64,000 bases of DNA, taken from the NCBI RefSeq assembly GCF_001182045.1, contig NZ_CVTY01000007.1:1-64000 (forward strand), written 5' to 3'. The notes below the pieces were generated by a model, which saw nothing but the letters and a program-made list of their open reading frames with translations, was not told the DNA's origin and made no database searches. Below, piece by piece: positions 1-11,714 of this stretch; within the stretch, counting starts at the first letter, position 1; each line of letters begins with the position of its first letter. A program made the translations under genes and the position numbers. This stretch comes from Dakarella massiliensis (GTDB lineage Bacteria; Pseudomonadota; Gammaproteobacteria; Burkholderiales; Burkholderiaceae_F).

Positions 1-30
1 CGTGCCGGGTAAAAGGCGGCAGGGTTATAG

Positions 31-2912
<2,882 letters not shown>

Positions 2913-3069
2913 TATAACCGTGCTGCTTAGTTAAATGACAGCAAAGGTTTTGAAAGGAAGCTTGCAAAAAGAAAGAAGTGTGTGAATGTGGAAAAGCAAG
3001 CCATGTGATTTCATTCCTTCCCAAAGAATTCGCTTCAGAAGTCCTAAAAAACTTTGAAAGCAAAGCCTT
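2913..3069 (+). other. 23S-5S internal transcribed spacer
   Basis: About 157 bases separate 23S from 5S. They hold the distal arm of the 23S processing stem and AT-richer spacer sequence. No tRNA gene is visible in it. Confidence 0.7.
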
Positions 3070-3187
3070 TGCCTGACGGCCATAGCAGAGTGGCCCCACC
3101 CCTTCCCATTCCGAACAGGACGGTGAAACGCTCTCGCGCCAATGATAGTCGGTTGTATTTCCGGTGAAAGTAGGTCACTGTCAGGCT
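3070..3187 (+). rRNA. rrf: 5S ribosomal RNA
   Basis: The ends tgcctgacggcc and gtcaggc pair as helix I of 5S rRNA. The internal block ccattccgaacaggacggtgaaac is the strongly conserved 5S loop B/C region. Length is about 118 nt, normal for bacterial 5S. It lies directly downstream of 23S and ahead of a terminator. Confidence 0.95.
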
Positions 3188-3200
3188 CCCCCCTTCAAAA

Positions 3201-3234
3201 CCCTCGAAAGTTTTTCTTTCGAGGGTTTTGTTTT
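3201..3234 (+). terminator. rRNA operon terminator
   Basis: A perfect 10-bp stem (ccctcgaaag / ctttcgaggg, loop ttttt) is followed by a T-rich run. It sits 14 bases after 5S and ends the rRNA operon. Confidence 0.92.
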
Positions 3235-3273
3235 ATGCGCGACCTTTGAAAGCTTCTTAAAAGCTTAGATTCC

Positions 3274-3295
3274 GTGTGGGGCTGACGCCCCACAC
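3274..3295. other. GC-rich hairpin after rRNA operon
   Basis: A perfect inverted repeat gtgtggggc-tgac-gccccacac lies in the gap between the rRNA terminator and the FAD reductase gene. There is no strict T run right behind it, so it may be a back-up terminator or a structured element of unknown role. Confidence 0.45.
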
Positions 3296-3395
3296 AAATT
3301 CCTGTCTTTTCAAATAGTTTCATGACGGTAATCTGACCCTGACGGTCAGAACGGTATTTCCTTGATTTAAAAATCACAGAAACGGGAATAGAATT

Positions 3396-3415
3396 CGACA
3401 ATATTGGCATTGTCG
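3396..3415. promoter_or_regulatory. inverted repeat upstream of FAD reductase, possible operator
   Basis: The perfect repeat cgacaat-N6-attgtcg is centred about 47 bases before the start codon at 3453, in the expected promoter zone. It could bind a dimeric regulator. No link to the nearby LysR protein can be shown from the sequence. Confidence 0.35.
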
Positions 3416-3452
3416 TAGTTCAATCCTCATATCTGATTGAAGGAGGTTCGTC

Positions 3453-4940
3453 ATGAATAATCCGTCTCGCCGCCATTTTCTTGAAGGCGCTGCCGCCACA
3501 ATAGCCGGTGCCGCCGTTCTTTCCTCCGGCACCGCAGAAGCTGCGGCCAAAAAAGGTTCCAAAGGAACAGCTGCCTACGATCTCATCATTGTCGGTGCCG
3601 GCTGCGGCGGTCTTGTCTGCGCGGTTCGCGCGGCTCAGATCGGTCTTAAGACTCTGCTGCTCGAAAAGATGATGGATTCCTCTGGCAATACGATTTACGC
3701 CGCGGGCTTTATGCTCGGCACGAATACGAAGATGCAGCGGGCCGCGGGAATCTCCGGCGATACGACAGATAAGTTCTATGACGACATGATCAAAGTGTCC
3801 AAGGGACATGGCGACCCTGCGCTCACCCGCTACTTTGTCGATCATGCTGATCAGACGCTTGAATGGATGGCTGACTACTGCGGCATCAAATTCAAGACCG
3901 GCATGCATTTCATTTTCCCAATGCTTACCCGGTCCCATCTTGTTCAGGGGCCGACCCAGCCTGGCGGTTCCCAGCTGGCGCTCGATCTTCAGAAGAAAGC
4001 AAAGAGCCTCGGTGTAAAAATGATGTTCAACACCAAGGTTGTGCAGTTGCTTCAGAATTCGAAGGGGGTTGTTGACGGTGTCCGCGTCAAGACCAAGGAT
4101 GGTTACAGCGATATCCGTTCCCGCGGCGGTGTGGTTCTTGCCACCGGCGGTTTCTCCGCGAACCAGGCCATGGTGACCCAATACGCGGGGGCTGCGGCCG
4201 CACGCATGCCGATTCGCGGTTCCCGCATTATTGCCGGTGAAAACATCAAACTTACGGATCCGCTCTTCGCGAAGTTTGTGAATGTCGATCAGTATCACTG
4301 CGGCCCGATTCATGGGCCTACCGGCGCTAATCCTCTGAATATCGTGAATAACGGGATCTGCGTCTCAAAGGATGGAACCGAGCGATTCACGGACGAAGGA
4401 CAGACCTATGTTCAGATGGCGCGTGACACTGCGGCGAAGACTTCGGATAACTGGGCCTTCATGATCGTTGACGAGGATGTTCATAACCTGAAGGTCCTCG
4501 CAAACGACTGGAATTCCTACGCAAAGAACCACGCGCCGGTTTATAAGGCCGATACGATCGAGGCTCTCGCCAAGGAAGCGGGTCTTGATCCGAAGAAGCT
4601 GACGAAGATTGTGGATGAATATAACGAGGCCTGCGCGAATAACACCCGCGCGAAACTCGTGCCCCCGAATACGCTGAAGGTTGCCCGCCCCGTGAAAAAG
4701 GCTCCGTTCTACGCTGTGCCGTTCCAGGGCGGAATGACCGCCACTTTCGGCGGCCCTCTGGTGAATACGGACGCACAGGTTCTAGATACTGAGAATCAGC
4801 CGATTCCGGGGCTTTACGCGATCGGCAACGCGGCCGGCGGCCTCTTCTATGACAATTACGTCGGCGGCGCGCAGCTGACAAACGCAGCGGTCTACGGTTA
4901 TCACGTCGCTGATTACATCAAGGCTCATCTGAAGAAGTAA
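3453..4940 (+). CDS. Tat-exported FAD-binding fumarate reductase-type oxidoreductase
   Basis: The 495-residue protein starts with a twin-arginine signal (SRRHFLEGAA, residues 6-15) and a hydrophobic stretch ending near AEAAA, so it should act in the periplasm after folding with its flavin. The dinucleotide-binding motif IIVGAGCGGL follows at about 46-55, and the FAD-binding end GLYAIGNAAGGLF and GGAQLTNAAVYG is near the C-terminus, as in the flavocytochrome c / 3-ketosteroid dehydrogenase superfamily. There is no CXXCH haem motif, so electrons must come from a separate cytochrome or quinol partner. RF-x-x-E (RFTDEG, ~311) matches an active-site element of fumarate reductases. Substrate cannot be read from sequence; such paralogues are often numerous in Sutterellaceae. 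The start is supported by aaggagg 8 bases upstream. Confidence 0.85.
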   Translation: MNNPSRRHFLEGAAATIAGAAVLSSGTAEAAAKKGSKGTAAYDLIIVGAGCGGLVCAVRAAQIGLKTLLLEKMMDSSGNTIYAAGFMLGTNTKMQRAAGISGDTTDKFYDDMIKVSKGHGDPALTRYFVDHADQTLEWMADYCGIKFKTGMHFIFPMLTRSHLVQGPTQPGGSQLALDLQKKAKSLGVKMMFNTKVVQLLQNSKGVVDGVRVKTKDGYSDIRSRGGVVLATGGFSANQAMVTQYAGAAAARMPIRGSRIIAGENIKLTDPLFAKFVNVDQYHCGPIHGPTGANPLNIVNNGICVSKDGTERFTDEGQTYVQMARDTAAKTSDNWAFMIVDEDVHNLKVLANDWNSYAKNHAPVYKADTIEALAKEAGLDPKKLTKIVDEYNEACANNTRAKLVPPNTLKVARPVKKAPFYAVPFQGGMTATFGGPLVNTDAQVLDTENQPIPGLYAIGNAAGGLFYDNYVGGAQLTNAAVYGYHVADYIKAHLKK

Positions 4941-4965
4941 AAGTTCGGACTTTCTGAGCCGAACT

Positions 4966-5005
4966 AAAAAACTCTCGGATTCCTCATAGGAATCTGAGAG
5001 TTTTT
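4966..5005. terminator. bidirectional terminator between FAD reductase and LysR gene
   Basis: Stem actctcggattcct / aggaatctgagagt (one mismatch) has an A run before and a T run after it, so it can stop transcription from both converging genes. Confidence 0.88.
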
Positions 5006-5025
5006 CGTTGCCATAACAGCAGAGG

Positions 5026-5982
5026 TCAATGATAGAAATCGGGGAATCGGGCTTTCAGACGATTCATTGACCGTTCCTCGTGATCCGCGAGCCAGTCAAC
5101 AAAAACCTGAACTCTCCGCTTTTCATACGACTCCTCCCTTGCGAAGACAAAGCAGGGAAGAGGCTTTCTCCTCCAGCCGTCCAGCACGGCGACAAGATTT
5201 CCCGCCTCAATATCATCCGCGCAGTGATAGAGGGAAAGATCCGGAACGACACCAGCCCCCAGCATTACTGCGGTCTTGGCCGATATCAGGTTATGAACCA
5301 CGAGCGTGGATTTCCACTTGATGGTCGCGGTTTTTGCCCCTTTCAGAAGCACCGTTGTTGCGGATCGGGTTGGTGTATTGATCAGGACGCCGGTATGTTT
5401 CTGGCAGTCATCTGCCTGATGGGGGAACCCGTGCTTTCTGATATAGGCAGGTGAAGCGCAGGGAATAAAAGGCATTTCCCCGGAATAACGCTGAATCACT
5501 CCTGGAATCAGGTTGTCTTCCCCATAGCCGACAGCTACATCGACCAGATTGCCGTCAGAGGTCATAAAACCATCCGGAAGGGGAGCCGAGAGTTCGCTCA
5601 GCTCGAACTGGATATCCGGATAAATTTTCTGAAATTCGACCAGCGCCGGTGTGATTTTCGCAGGACCGATGCCCGCGTGGGAGGTGACCCGGATGAGTCC
5701 AGAGAGCTTGCTTTTATCGCCTTTCAGTGAGCGGATCATGTCCTCGTGAGTCGCGGTCAGTTTCAGCGCTGCCTGATAGGCCTCATGCCCCAGCTGGGTC
5801 AGTTTGACAGGACGTGAAGAGCGAGAGAAAAGCGGAGCTCCCAGTTCTTTTTCAAGCGCATGAATTGCCCGGCTCGCGGTGCTGGGTTCACAGTCCAGCC
5901 GCTCGCAGGCGGCATTAAGTCCTTCAGCCCGAACGATTTCACAGAACATCCGCCATGAATTCATGTCGTCCAAACGATTCAC
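5026..5982 (-). CDS. LysR-family transcriptional regulator
   Basis: The 318-residue protein has the LysR winged helix-turn-helix at the N-terminus (about residues 8-66; STASRAIHALEKELGAPLF is the recognition-helix/wing region). A type 2 periplasmic-binding-like effector domain follows from about 95. The start is a GTG with ggagag 7 bases upstream. It is transcribed away from the DcuC-type carrier gene at 6346, the usual arrangement for a LysR protein controlling its neighbour. The likely target is the carrier-amidohydrolase-lyase operon, and the effector may be that pathway's substrate. This is inferred from position only. Confidence 0.88.
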   Translation of the reverse strand: MNRLDDMNSWRMFCEIVRAEGLNAACERLDCEPSTASRAIHALEKELGAPLFSRSSRPVKLTQLGHEAYQAALKLTATHEDMIRSLKGDKSKLSGLIRVTSHAGIGPAKITPALVEFQKIYPDIQFELSELSAPLPDGFMTSDGNLVDVAVGYGEDNLIPGVIQRYSGEMPFIPCASPAYIRKHGFPHQADDCQKHTGVLINTPTRSATTVLLKGAKTATIKWKSTLVVHNLISAKTAVMLGAGVVPDLSLYHCADDIEAGNLVAVLDGWRRKPLPCFVFAREESYEKRRVQVFVDWLADHEERSMNRLKARFPDFYH

Positions 5983-6044
5983 ATTTCTCTCCGGATCTTT
6001 TTATTCGTATTTCTTAAGACGTATTCCATTTTCCCCGGGATAGG

Positions 6045-6086
6045 TACTCATACAAACCTTAAGGAGTTAGGTAAATCGTATGGGTA
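6045..6086. promoter_or_regulatory. interrupted inverted repeat in divergent LysR/dcuC region
   Basis: tactcatac (6045-6053) and gtatgggta (6078-6086) are complementary at 8 of 9 positions. They lie in the 363-base divergent region between the LysR gene and the carrier gene. LysR proteins commonly bind such split dyads; assignment here is by position only. The rest of 5983-6345 shows no gene. Confidence 0.35.
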
Positions 6087-6345
6087 TTTTCCCGGAATTC
6101 TGGAAGAAACTGCAATCTGATGTCCCATTTTTGCAACAGGCATCTTCTCAGATTGGCTGTTTAACAATAGTTTGAGTCCAGATTAGGATCTAAGTCTACG
6201 TTAATTATTGCATTTATGCCAATTCTATATTGATGAAATTGTCTTTTCTGAAATCTATCTTCTCCGGATAATCAGACTGTTCAAGAAAAAAATCCCTGCC
6301 AGAAGAGACCCCGGGGGGATCCATGAGAGAGATAGGAGAATCAGA

Positions 6346-7617
6346 ATGACCTGGCAGATTTGGTTCGCATGTGCGGCCATTGTTCTTGCGGTGGTAGGAC
6401 TTGTTAAACGGTATGAAACCCGAATGGTTCTGCTCTTGGCGGGTTTTGCCATGTGTATTGTCGGCGGGGATCCGATGAAGGCCTTTCAGGCGTTCGTCAA
6501 GGGGATGACGAATATCACCCTGGTTCCGGCAATCTGCTCGGCTATGGGTTTTGCTGCCGTTGTGACCGCTTCCAAGTGTGACGAACATCTGGTTGCCGCA
6601 GTCGCCGCCCCGCTTAAGAAGCTCGGCGGTCTCCTGATTCCGGTTACGACGCTTCTCACCTTCGCCATCAATATCGCCATCATGTCGGCTGCCGGTACGG
6701 CCGCAACCGCCGGTGCGACTTTCATCCCTCTCCTTATCCGCGCTGGCATCCGTCCGGCAGCCGCTGCCGCGGCCGTTGGCGGCGGCACGATGGCGGGACT
6801 TCTTCTGAACCCTGGCTGCGCGCATGACATTTACGTCGCGAAGATGGCCAACATGGATCTGATGGCTTTCATTGCCTGGGCGGCTCCGTATGTGGTGGGA
6901 CTGGTTGTCATCGCGACGCTCGTTAACGCCGTCGTTGGAATTTTCGGTTTCCGTGATCACAAACCGAGCGCGGAAGAAATGCAGGGGCTGAACCTGGGCG
7001 AAAAGAAAGAATTCAAGGTGAGCTACCTCCGTGCCATCTGCCCGCTCGTTCCGCTCGCGGTCCTCATGGTCGCCGCTATCTGGTTCCCGAAAGCCGGGCT
7101 CGACGTTGTGGCCGCCATGCTGATCGGTACGCTGGTGATCGCGCTTGTTACGCTCGCGAATCCGGGTGAGCTTTCCAAGGCTTTCTTCAAAGGCATGGGT
7201 TCCGGTTACGCGCAGGTGATCGGCCAGATTGTCGCGGCCGGTGTCTTTACAGCTGGTCTTCAGGTGACCGGTGCGGTCGCGGCCTTCATTGAATTCCTGA
7301 AGAGCTCGAACGAGCTCGCCCGCTGGGGCGCTGCTCTTGGCCCGTATCTGATGGCGATTGGCACGGGTTCAGGTGAAGCGGCAATCTGGGCTTTCAACCA
7401 GGCTGTGACGCCTCACGCTGTGAGCTTTGGAATGTCGCCTAATTCCCTCGGTCTTCTCGCCATTATGGCGGGTCAGTTCGGCCGTACCGCGAGTCCGCTC
7501 GCTGGTTCCATCATCATCGTGGCCGGTATGGCTGCCGCAAACCCGGTCGCGGTCGTGAAGCGCCTTGTTCCTGGTATGACGGTCGGCGTTCTGGTTGCTG
7601 CCCTGATACTGGTGTGA
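6346..7617 (+). CDS. DcuC-type C4-dicarboxylate transporter
   Basis: The frame is open from 6208, but the ATG at 6346 has an aggag site and begins at the first membrane helix (MTWQIWFACAAIV), so 6346 is chosen. The protein is about 423 residues and almost wholly hydrophobic, with a dozen or so predicted helices. Small-residue-rich re-entrant stretches (AAGTAATAGATFIPLL and GTGSGEAAIWAFNQAV) recall the DcuC family of anaerobic C4-dicarboxylate carriers, which sit in the inner membrane and exchange or take up fumarate, succinate or related acids. It is the first gene of a tight group with the amidohydrolase 11 bases downstream, so the real substrate may be a substituted dicarboxylate rather than fumarate itself. 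Confidence 0.75.
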   Translation: MTWQIWFACAAIVLAVVGLVKRYETRMVLLLAGFAMCIVGGDPMKAFQAFVKGMTNITLVPAICSAMGFAAVVTASKCDEHLVAAVAAPLKKLGGLLIPVTTLLTFAINIAIMSAAGTAATAGATFIPLLIRAGIRPAAAAAAVGGGTMAGLLLNPGCAHDIYVAKMANMDLMAFIAWAAPYVVGLVVIATLVNAVVGIFGFRDHKPSAEEMQGLNLGEKKEFKVSYLRAICPLVPLAVLMVAAIWFPKAGLDVVAAMLIGTLVIALVTLANPGELSKAFFKGMGSGYAQVIGQIVAAGVFTAGLQVTGAVAAFIEFLKSSNELARWGAALGPYLMAIGTGSGEAAIWAFNQAVTPHAVSFGMSPNSLGLLAIMAGQFGRTASPLAGSIIIVAGMAAANPVAVVKRLVPGMTVGVLVAALILV

Positions 7618-7627
7618 GGAAAGAAAA

Positions 7628-9046
7628 ATGTACGACCTCATCATCAGAAATGGTTTTGTGGTGGATCCGGAATCCAGATTCGCCGGGAAGGCGGACGTCG
7701 CTGTCGAAAACGGAATGATCGCGGAAGTATCCGAGTCGATCAGCAGCAAAGGTACGGAAGAGCTCGACGCCTCCGGCCTCACGGTGCAGCCAGGCGTCAT
7801 CGATACACATCTTCACCTTGCCTCTCACCCCTTTGGCATGCGGATGACCGCAGAAAGCGGTGTGACGACCTGCCTCGAAATGGCGGGTCCCGCGCCGAAA
7901 GTCTTGAGCTATATGCCGGAAGCGGGTGTTGGGATCAACGTCGCGGTGCTGACCGCCATGATCCCCGGTGACAACCTTTCAGGAAACGATCCGAAGACTG
8001 AAGAAATTGACCGCGCGATGACAAAAGCGGTTGAGGACGGCGCGTTCGGCGTGAAGATCCTTGGCGGGCACTTTCCGCTTACTCCTGAAGCCTCAGCTGA
8101 AATCATCCGTATTGCCGCGGAGCGGGGAATTTACGCTGCCTGGCACGCGGGAACAACGAAAGCGGGTTCCAACATTACGGGTATGAAAGAGGCGGTCGAG
8201 CTGGCGTCTGGCCACCCCTTCCACCTCGCTCATATCAATGCCTATTGCCGGGGACGCGTGAACGGCATTCTCGATGAATGCAAAGAAGCGGAGTCACTCC
8301 TGGCTTCCCATCCGGAAATCGTGACTGAGAGCTATCTCTCGGACAGGAATGGATGCCCGCTGAATTTCACCGCGGACGGGAAACCCGCCTCGGAGATTCT
8401 GTCTGCGCAGCTCAGGTTCTTCGGTTTTGAACCCACTCGGGATGGAGCTGTCGCTGCGATGAAAGCGGATGTGCTTCGCGCTATTGCCCCGAGAAACGGA
8501 ACGCTAGTGCTTCTTCCTCCCAAAGAGGGGGTTGAAGCCTTCCTCTCCGGAGAAGCGAAAGACGGTTCGTTCGGAGCTGTGAATCCGATCATCGCGAGGA
8601 CTTTCTTCGCGACCGCGAAGCGCGCTGACGGCACGTTCCTCGTGGATGGGATCAGCACGGATGGCGGCGTCCTGCCGCGGAACGTCATTGTGCGCGGGGG
8701 CTGCGGCCTGATGAAGCTTGGCGGACTCTCGGCGCTCGAGTTTGCCGCGAAAACCTCCCTCATTCCTGCCCGAATGCTGAAGCTTGATAAGAAGGGGAGG
8801 CTGTCAGCCGGGGCTGACGCGGATCTCACGCTCTATGACCCTGAGCGGATGACCGCGGTTCACACCTTTGTAAGAGGCGAAACCGTTCTTCGGGATGGCC
8901 GGGTGATTGGTCGCGGCGGCACCGTTCTCGTCACTGAGGCAGGTTTGGAAGCCGTTCGCCGGATGGGGCTTCGGACTGAAGTCCTTCCTGGCGGAATACC
9001 AACAATAGACAGGACTTTCGGCTCCCTGTCAAAAAACAATCAATAG
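7628..9046 (+). CDS. metal-dependent amidohydrolase (dihydroorotase/hydantoinase-like)
   Basis: The 472-residue protein has the composite small beta domain at both ends (LIIRNGFVVDPES at the start, ADADLTLYDPERM near the end) and a metal-binding TIM barrel. Visible ligand motifs are HLHLASHP (~61-68), VKILGGH (lysine that could be carbamylated), WHAGT, HLAHINAY and STDGG, as in cyclic-amide hydrolases and N-acyl amino acid deacylases. It should cleave a C-N amide bond in the cytoplasm. Tight spacing to the carrier upstream and the porin/lyase downstream suggests it processes the imported compound. Which amide it hydrolyses is not known. Confidence 0.78.
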   Translation: MYDLIIRNGFVVDPESRFAGKADVAVENGMIAEVSESISSKGTEELDASGLTVQPGVIDTHLHLASHPFGMRMTAESGVTTCLEMAGPAPKVLSYMPEAGVGINVAVLTAMIPGDNLSGNDPKTEEIDRAMTKAVEDGAFGVKILGGHFPLTPEASAEIIRIAAERGIYAAWHAGTTKAGSNITGMKEAVELASGHPFHLAHINAYCRGRVNGILDECKEAESLLASHPEIVTESYLSDRNGCPLNFTADGKPASEILSAQLRFFGFEPTRDGAVAAMKADVLRAIAPRNGTLVLLPPKEGVEAFLSGEAKDGSFGAVNPIIARTFFATAKRADGTFLVDGISTDGGVLPRNVIVRGGCGLMKLGGLSALEFAAKTSLIPARMLKLDKKGRLSAGADADLTLYDPERMTAVHTFVRGETVLRDGRVIGRGGTVLVTEAGLEAVRRMGLRTEVLPGGIPTIDRTFGSLSKNNQ

Positions 9047-9056
9047 GAGATCGTTC

Positions 9057-11684
9057 ATGAAAAAGCATTCACTTCTCGCCGCTTCCGTGGCGCTTGCGCT
9101 GATCGGCGCGGTCCAGCAGGCATCCGCAGCCAACGTTGAGGTTTTTGGATTCCTGGACCAGGGGGTTACCTACCGGCATGAAGACGGCAACACCGGGATG
9201 AAGGGGCCGGTTGGCCAGTCCAAGGCGAACGTCCTTGATAGCGCCGGCTATGTGACGCGTCAGGGTACGAGCCACAGTGTTGAAGAAGGAACGGGAAATG
9301 TGAGCACCTGGGGTATCAAGGGCTCTGAAAAACTTTCCGACAATCTTGAAGTGATCTTCCACCTTGAAGACGGGTTCCTCGCGGATGACGGCACGCTTTA
9401 TATGAATAACGTGCTGTTTGAACGTGAGTCTTCTGTCGGCTTCCGTTCCAAGATCTGGGGCGAACTGAAGGGCGGCCGTATGCCAGCCATGTCAACCGGT
9501 TCCGGTACGACCGGGCTGCTGAACAGCCGCGTGAATCCGTTCGGTGCCGGCTGGGGCAATATGACGGGCGGCTGGAAGTTTACCGGTACGCTTGCGTCGG
9601 CTCGCTGGAACAACATGATCAACTACAAGACCCCTGTAATGCATGGGGCTCAGCTCCACTTCCAGCATTCGTTCGGCGGTAAGAACGACGCGACAGAGGG
9701 GACCTCTGACACAGATCGCTGGACCGCAGTCGGTATCAACTGGACCGGAAACCGCTCGTACGTTGCGGCGGTCGTTGACTGGATCGCTGCCGGCAATTCC
9801 GCGAGCCGTCTGACGGATAAGGATACGTGGAAAGCCACCGTGGGCGGGCACTATAAGTTTGACCGTTTCACGCTGTATGGCACAGCCCAGTATCTGAAAA
9901 ACACGAAGTGGATCGGCGGCTATTCCACGAAGGAATACGCGCCGCTTCAGCACGCGGGTGATCTGACAAAAGGGCTTGACGGCTGGGCTTTCTCGACCGG
10001 CGTTGATGTTCCCGCGGCTGGCGGAACGGTCAAGGTTTCCGCCGCCTGGGGTTTCGGCGAAAACAACAACACGTCGAACCAGAACAAGTACGACCGCGTG
10101 AATCTCGGCCTCGGCTATATCTATCCGCTTTCCCGCCGTACATCGATCTACGCGGTCGGCGGCTATTTCTGGCAGGACGCCGATTGGCCGCGGATGAATA
10201 AAAAGTTATTGTGGAGCAGGGTAAACATGTTGGGTTTCCATGTGGGTAAGGTTCAGGCACCGGATCAATCGATAGTGCATGACACGGAGTATTGGCTGCA
10301 GCAGATCAACCGCGCGTCGGTTGTGGCGAATGTTGAGAGCGGGCTGCTTGACCGGGAACTCGCGAGAAAAATCCGCTCCGCATTGGATGAACTCCGACGG
10401 GAAGCGGCGGAGCCAGGCGCCCAGCACTGCGATCTTTATATTCAGTTTGAGCCGAAACTTCTGAAGCTCTGCGGCATGGAAGCGAGCCGGCTTCATGCGG
10501 GGCGCTCAAGTCAGGATATTCTCGCGACGTCGAACGCCGCGCTGAATCAGGAACGACTGATGATGCTCGCGGGTGAAACAGCCCGGCTCTGCGACGCGCT
10601 TCTTGAAACCGCGAAGCGGGAGTCAGACGCGCTTGTTCCGGCTTATACAAATGGCGTTCAGGCGCAGCCGACGCTTTACAGCCACTATCTCCTCGCTCAG
10701 GTCTACGTATTCAGCCGCGATATTGAGCGCATGGTGGAATGCGTTCGGCGTCACGATGTCTGCCCGATGGGAAGCTGCGTCTGCAACGGTACCGGCTGGC
10801 CGCTCAATTCCGCCCGTATGGCTGAACTGCTTGGGTTTGAACGGACAGCGGATAACGCGTTTGACGCGGGGCAGTGCCGCGGAAATGACCTCCCGCTTGA
10901 GGCAAGCCAGATCGCGGCCTCTGTCATGCTTCATATTGATGCGTTTCTTGCGGATTTCATGACGCAGTATTCCCAGACAAAGCCCTGGATTCACAGCGTG
11001 GATCCGAATGGCGTCTATCACTCGAGCGCGATGCCTCAGAAACGGAATCCCGGTCTTATCAACGACTGCCGGCGGGATGCGGGTCTCGTGATCGGAGAAG
11101 CGCAGGGAGTTCTGATGCGTATGCAGAACCTGACGCTTGGCATGGCGGATGTCCGCGACTCCTGGTCTATGGAGAGTCTGATGACAGACGCGGCTGTGGT
11201 TGTGAAAACCTTTGCCGGTATTGTGAAGTCGCTTCGGGTAGATCGGGAAAGAGCACTCGCCGAGCTGAACGCCGAATGGACCTGCACGCAGGAGATCGCC
11301 GATACGCTGATGCGGGAGGCCGGGATTGATTTTCGGACAGGGCATGGGTTTGCCTCCCGGTTTGTGACATATGCCCGGGAGAAGGGACTGACGCCAGCCA
11401 ATGTGAAGTACGAGGATTTCTGCGGTGTCTGGTCTGAATTTGCGGCAGGCAAGGACCTTCCTCAGTCTTTCCCGCTGAGCACCGGGCAGCTGAAACAGGC
11501 GGTGAAGCCCCGTCACATTCTTGAAAACCGAAAAACCCCGGGAAGCGCTTCTCCTCTGATGCTTGAGGACCAGATGAAATCCGCGTCCCAGATGGTCAGA
11601 GCGATGAAGAGCCGAGTAGACTTTTTCATTCAGAGCCGAAAAGAAGCGGAAAAAACGCTCGAATCGGAATTGCAGGTCCTTTGA
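9057..11684 (+). CDS. porin fused in frame to an argininosuccinate-lyase-type C-N lyase
   Basis: One open frame of 875 residues joins two unrelated proteins. Residues 1-~377 are a Gram-negative trimeric porin: signal peptide ending VQQASA, barrel strands, and the late-strand motif YPLSRRTSIYAVGGY, which in the intact porin at 32620 lies about 36 residues before the C-terminal Phe. Here the last strand and terminal Phe are missing. From ~380 the protein is a full-length lyase of the fumarase/aspartase superfamily, with HAGRSSQDI and the signature SSAMPQKRNP, which releases fumarate from N-substituted aspartates in known members. Internal ATGs at 10194 and 10227 could start a free lyase, the second with ggagcaggg just upstream. 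The join is AT-richer than its surroundings. It looks like a deletion that removed the porin end and the intergenic gap. A functional two-domain protein is unlikely because the signal peptide would export the enzyme. Confidence 0.8.
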   Translation: MKKHSLLAASVALALIGAVQQASAANVEVFGFLDQGVTYRHEDGNTGMKGPVGQSKANVLDSAGYVTRQGTSHSVEEGTGNVSTWGIKGSEKLSDNLEVIFHLEDGFLADDGTLYMNNVLFERESSVGFRSKIWGELKGGRMPAMSTGSGTTGLLNSRVNPFGAGWGNMTGGWKFTGTLASARWNNMINYKTPVMHGAQLHFQHSFGGKNDATEGTSDTDRWTAVGINWTGNRSYVAAVVDWIAAGNSASRLTDKDTWKATVGGHYKFDRFTLYGTAQYLKNTKWIGGYSTKEYAPLQHAGDLTKGLDGWAFSTGVDVPAAGGTVKVSAAWGFGENNNTSNQNKYDRVNLGLGYIYPLSRRTSIYAVGGYFWQDADWPRMNKKLLWSRVNMLGFHVGKVQAPDQSIVHDTEYWLQQINRASVVANVESGLLDRELARKIRSALDELRREAAEPGAQHCDLYIQFEPKLLKLCGMEASRLHAGRSSQDILATSNAALNQERLMMLAGETARLCDALLETAKRESDALVPAYTNGVQAQPTLYSHYLLAQVYVFSRDIERMVECVRRHDVCPMGSCVCNGTGWPLNSARMAELLGFERTADNAFDAGQCRGNDLPLEASQIAASVMLHIDAFLADFMTQYSQTKPWIHSVDPNGVYHSSAMPQKRNPGLINDCRRDAGLVIGEAQGVLMRMQNLTLGMADVRDSWSMESLMTDAAVVVKTFAGIVKSLRVDRERALAELNAEWTCTQEIADTLMREAGIDFRTGHGFASRFVTYAREKGLTPANVKYEDFCGVWSEFAAGKDLPQSFPLSTGQLKQAVKPRHILENRKTPGSASPLMLEDQMKSASQMVRAMKSRVDFFIQSRKEAEKTLESELQVL
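10227..11684 (+). CDS. probable free lyase (argininosuccinate lyase family) from internal start
   Basis: This is the same frame as the fusion ORF, given separately because the ATG at 10227 has a usable ribosome site (ggagcaggg, 6 bases before it) and begins close to the natural N-terminus of the family. The product would be about 485 residues with the complete three-part helical lyase fold: HAGRSSQDI in the first conserved region, the NGVQAQPTLYSHYL region in the second, and SSAMPQKRNP as the flexible catalytic-serine loop. Known relatives split argininosuccinate, adenylosuccinate or EDDS-type compounds into fumarate and an amine. Which start is used is an inference. Confidence 0.5.
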   Translation: MLGFHVGKVQAPDQSIVHDTEYWLQQINRASVVANVESGLLDRELARKIRSALDELRREAAEPGAQHCDLYIQFEPKLLKLCGMEASRLHAGRSSQDILATSNAALNQERLMMLAGETARLCDALLETAKRESDALVPAYTNGVQAQPTLYSHYLLAQVYVFSRDIERMVECVRRHDVCPMGSCVCNGTGWPLNSARMAELLGFERTADNAFDAGQCRGNDLPLEASQIAASVMLHIDAFLADFMTQYSQTKPWIHSVDPNGVYHSSAMPQKRNPGLINDCRRDAGLVIGEAQGVLMRMQNLTLGMADVRDSWSMESLMTDAAVVVKTFAGIVKSLRVDRERALAELNAEWTCTQEIADTLMREAGIDFRTGHGFASRFVTYAREKGLTPANVKYEDFCGVWSEFAAGKDLPQSFPLSTGQLKQAVKPRHILENRKTPGSASPLMLEDQMKSASQMVRAMKSRVDFFIQSRKEAEKTLESELQVL

Positions 11685-11714
11685 TAAGCGGTCTGCCTTA
11701 AGGAGAGAAAGAGC

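Noticed and set aside
3420-4313. Minus-strand frame opposite the Tat FAD reductase
   Set aside because: Shadow of a well-supported gene.
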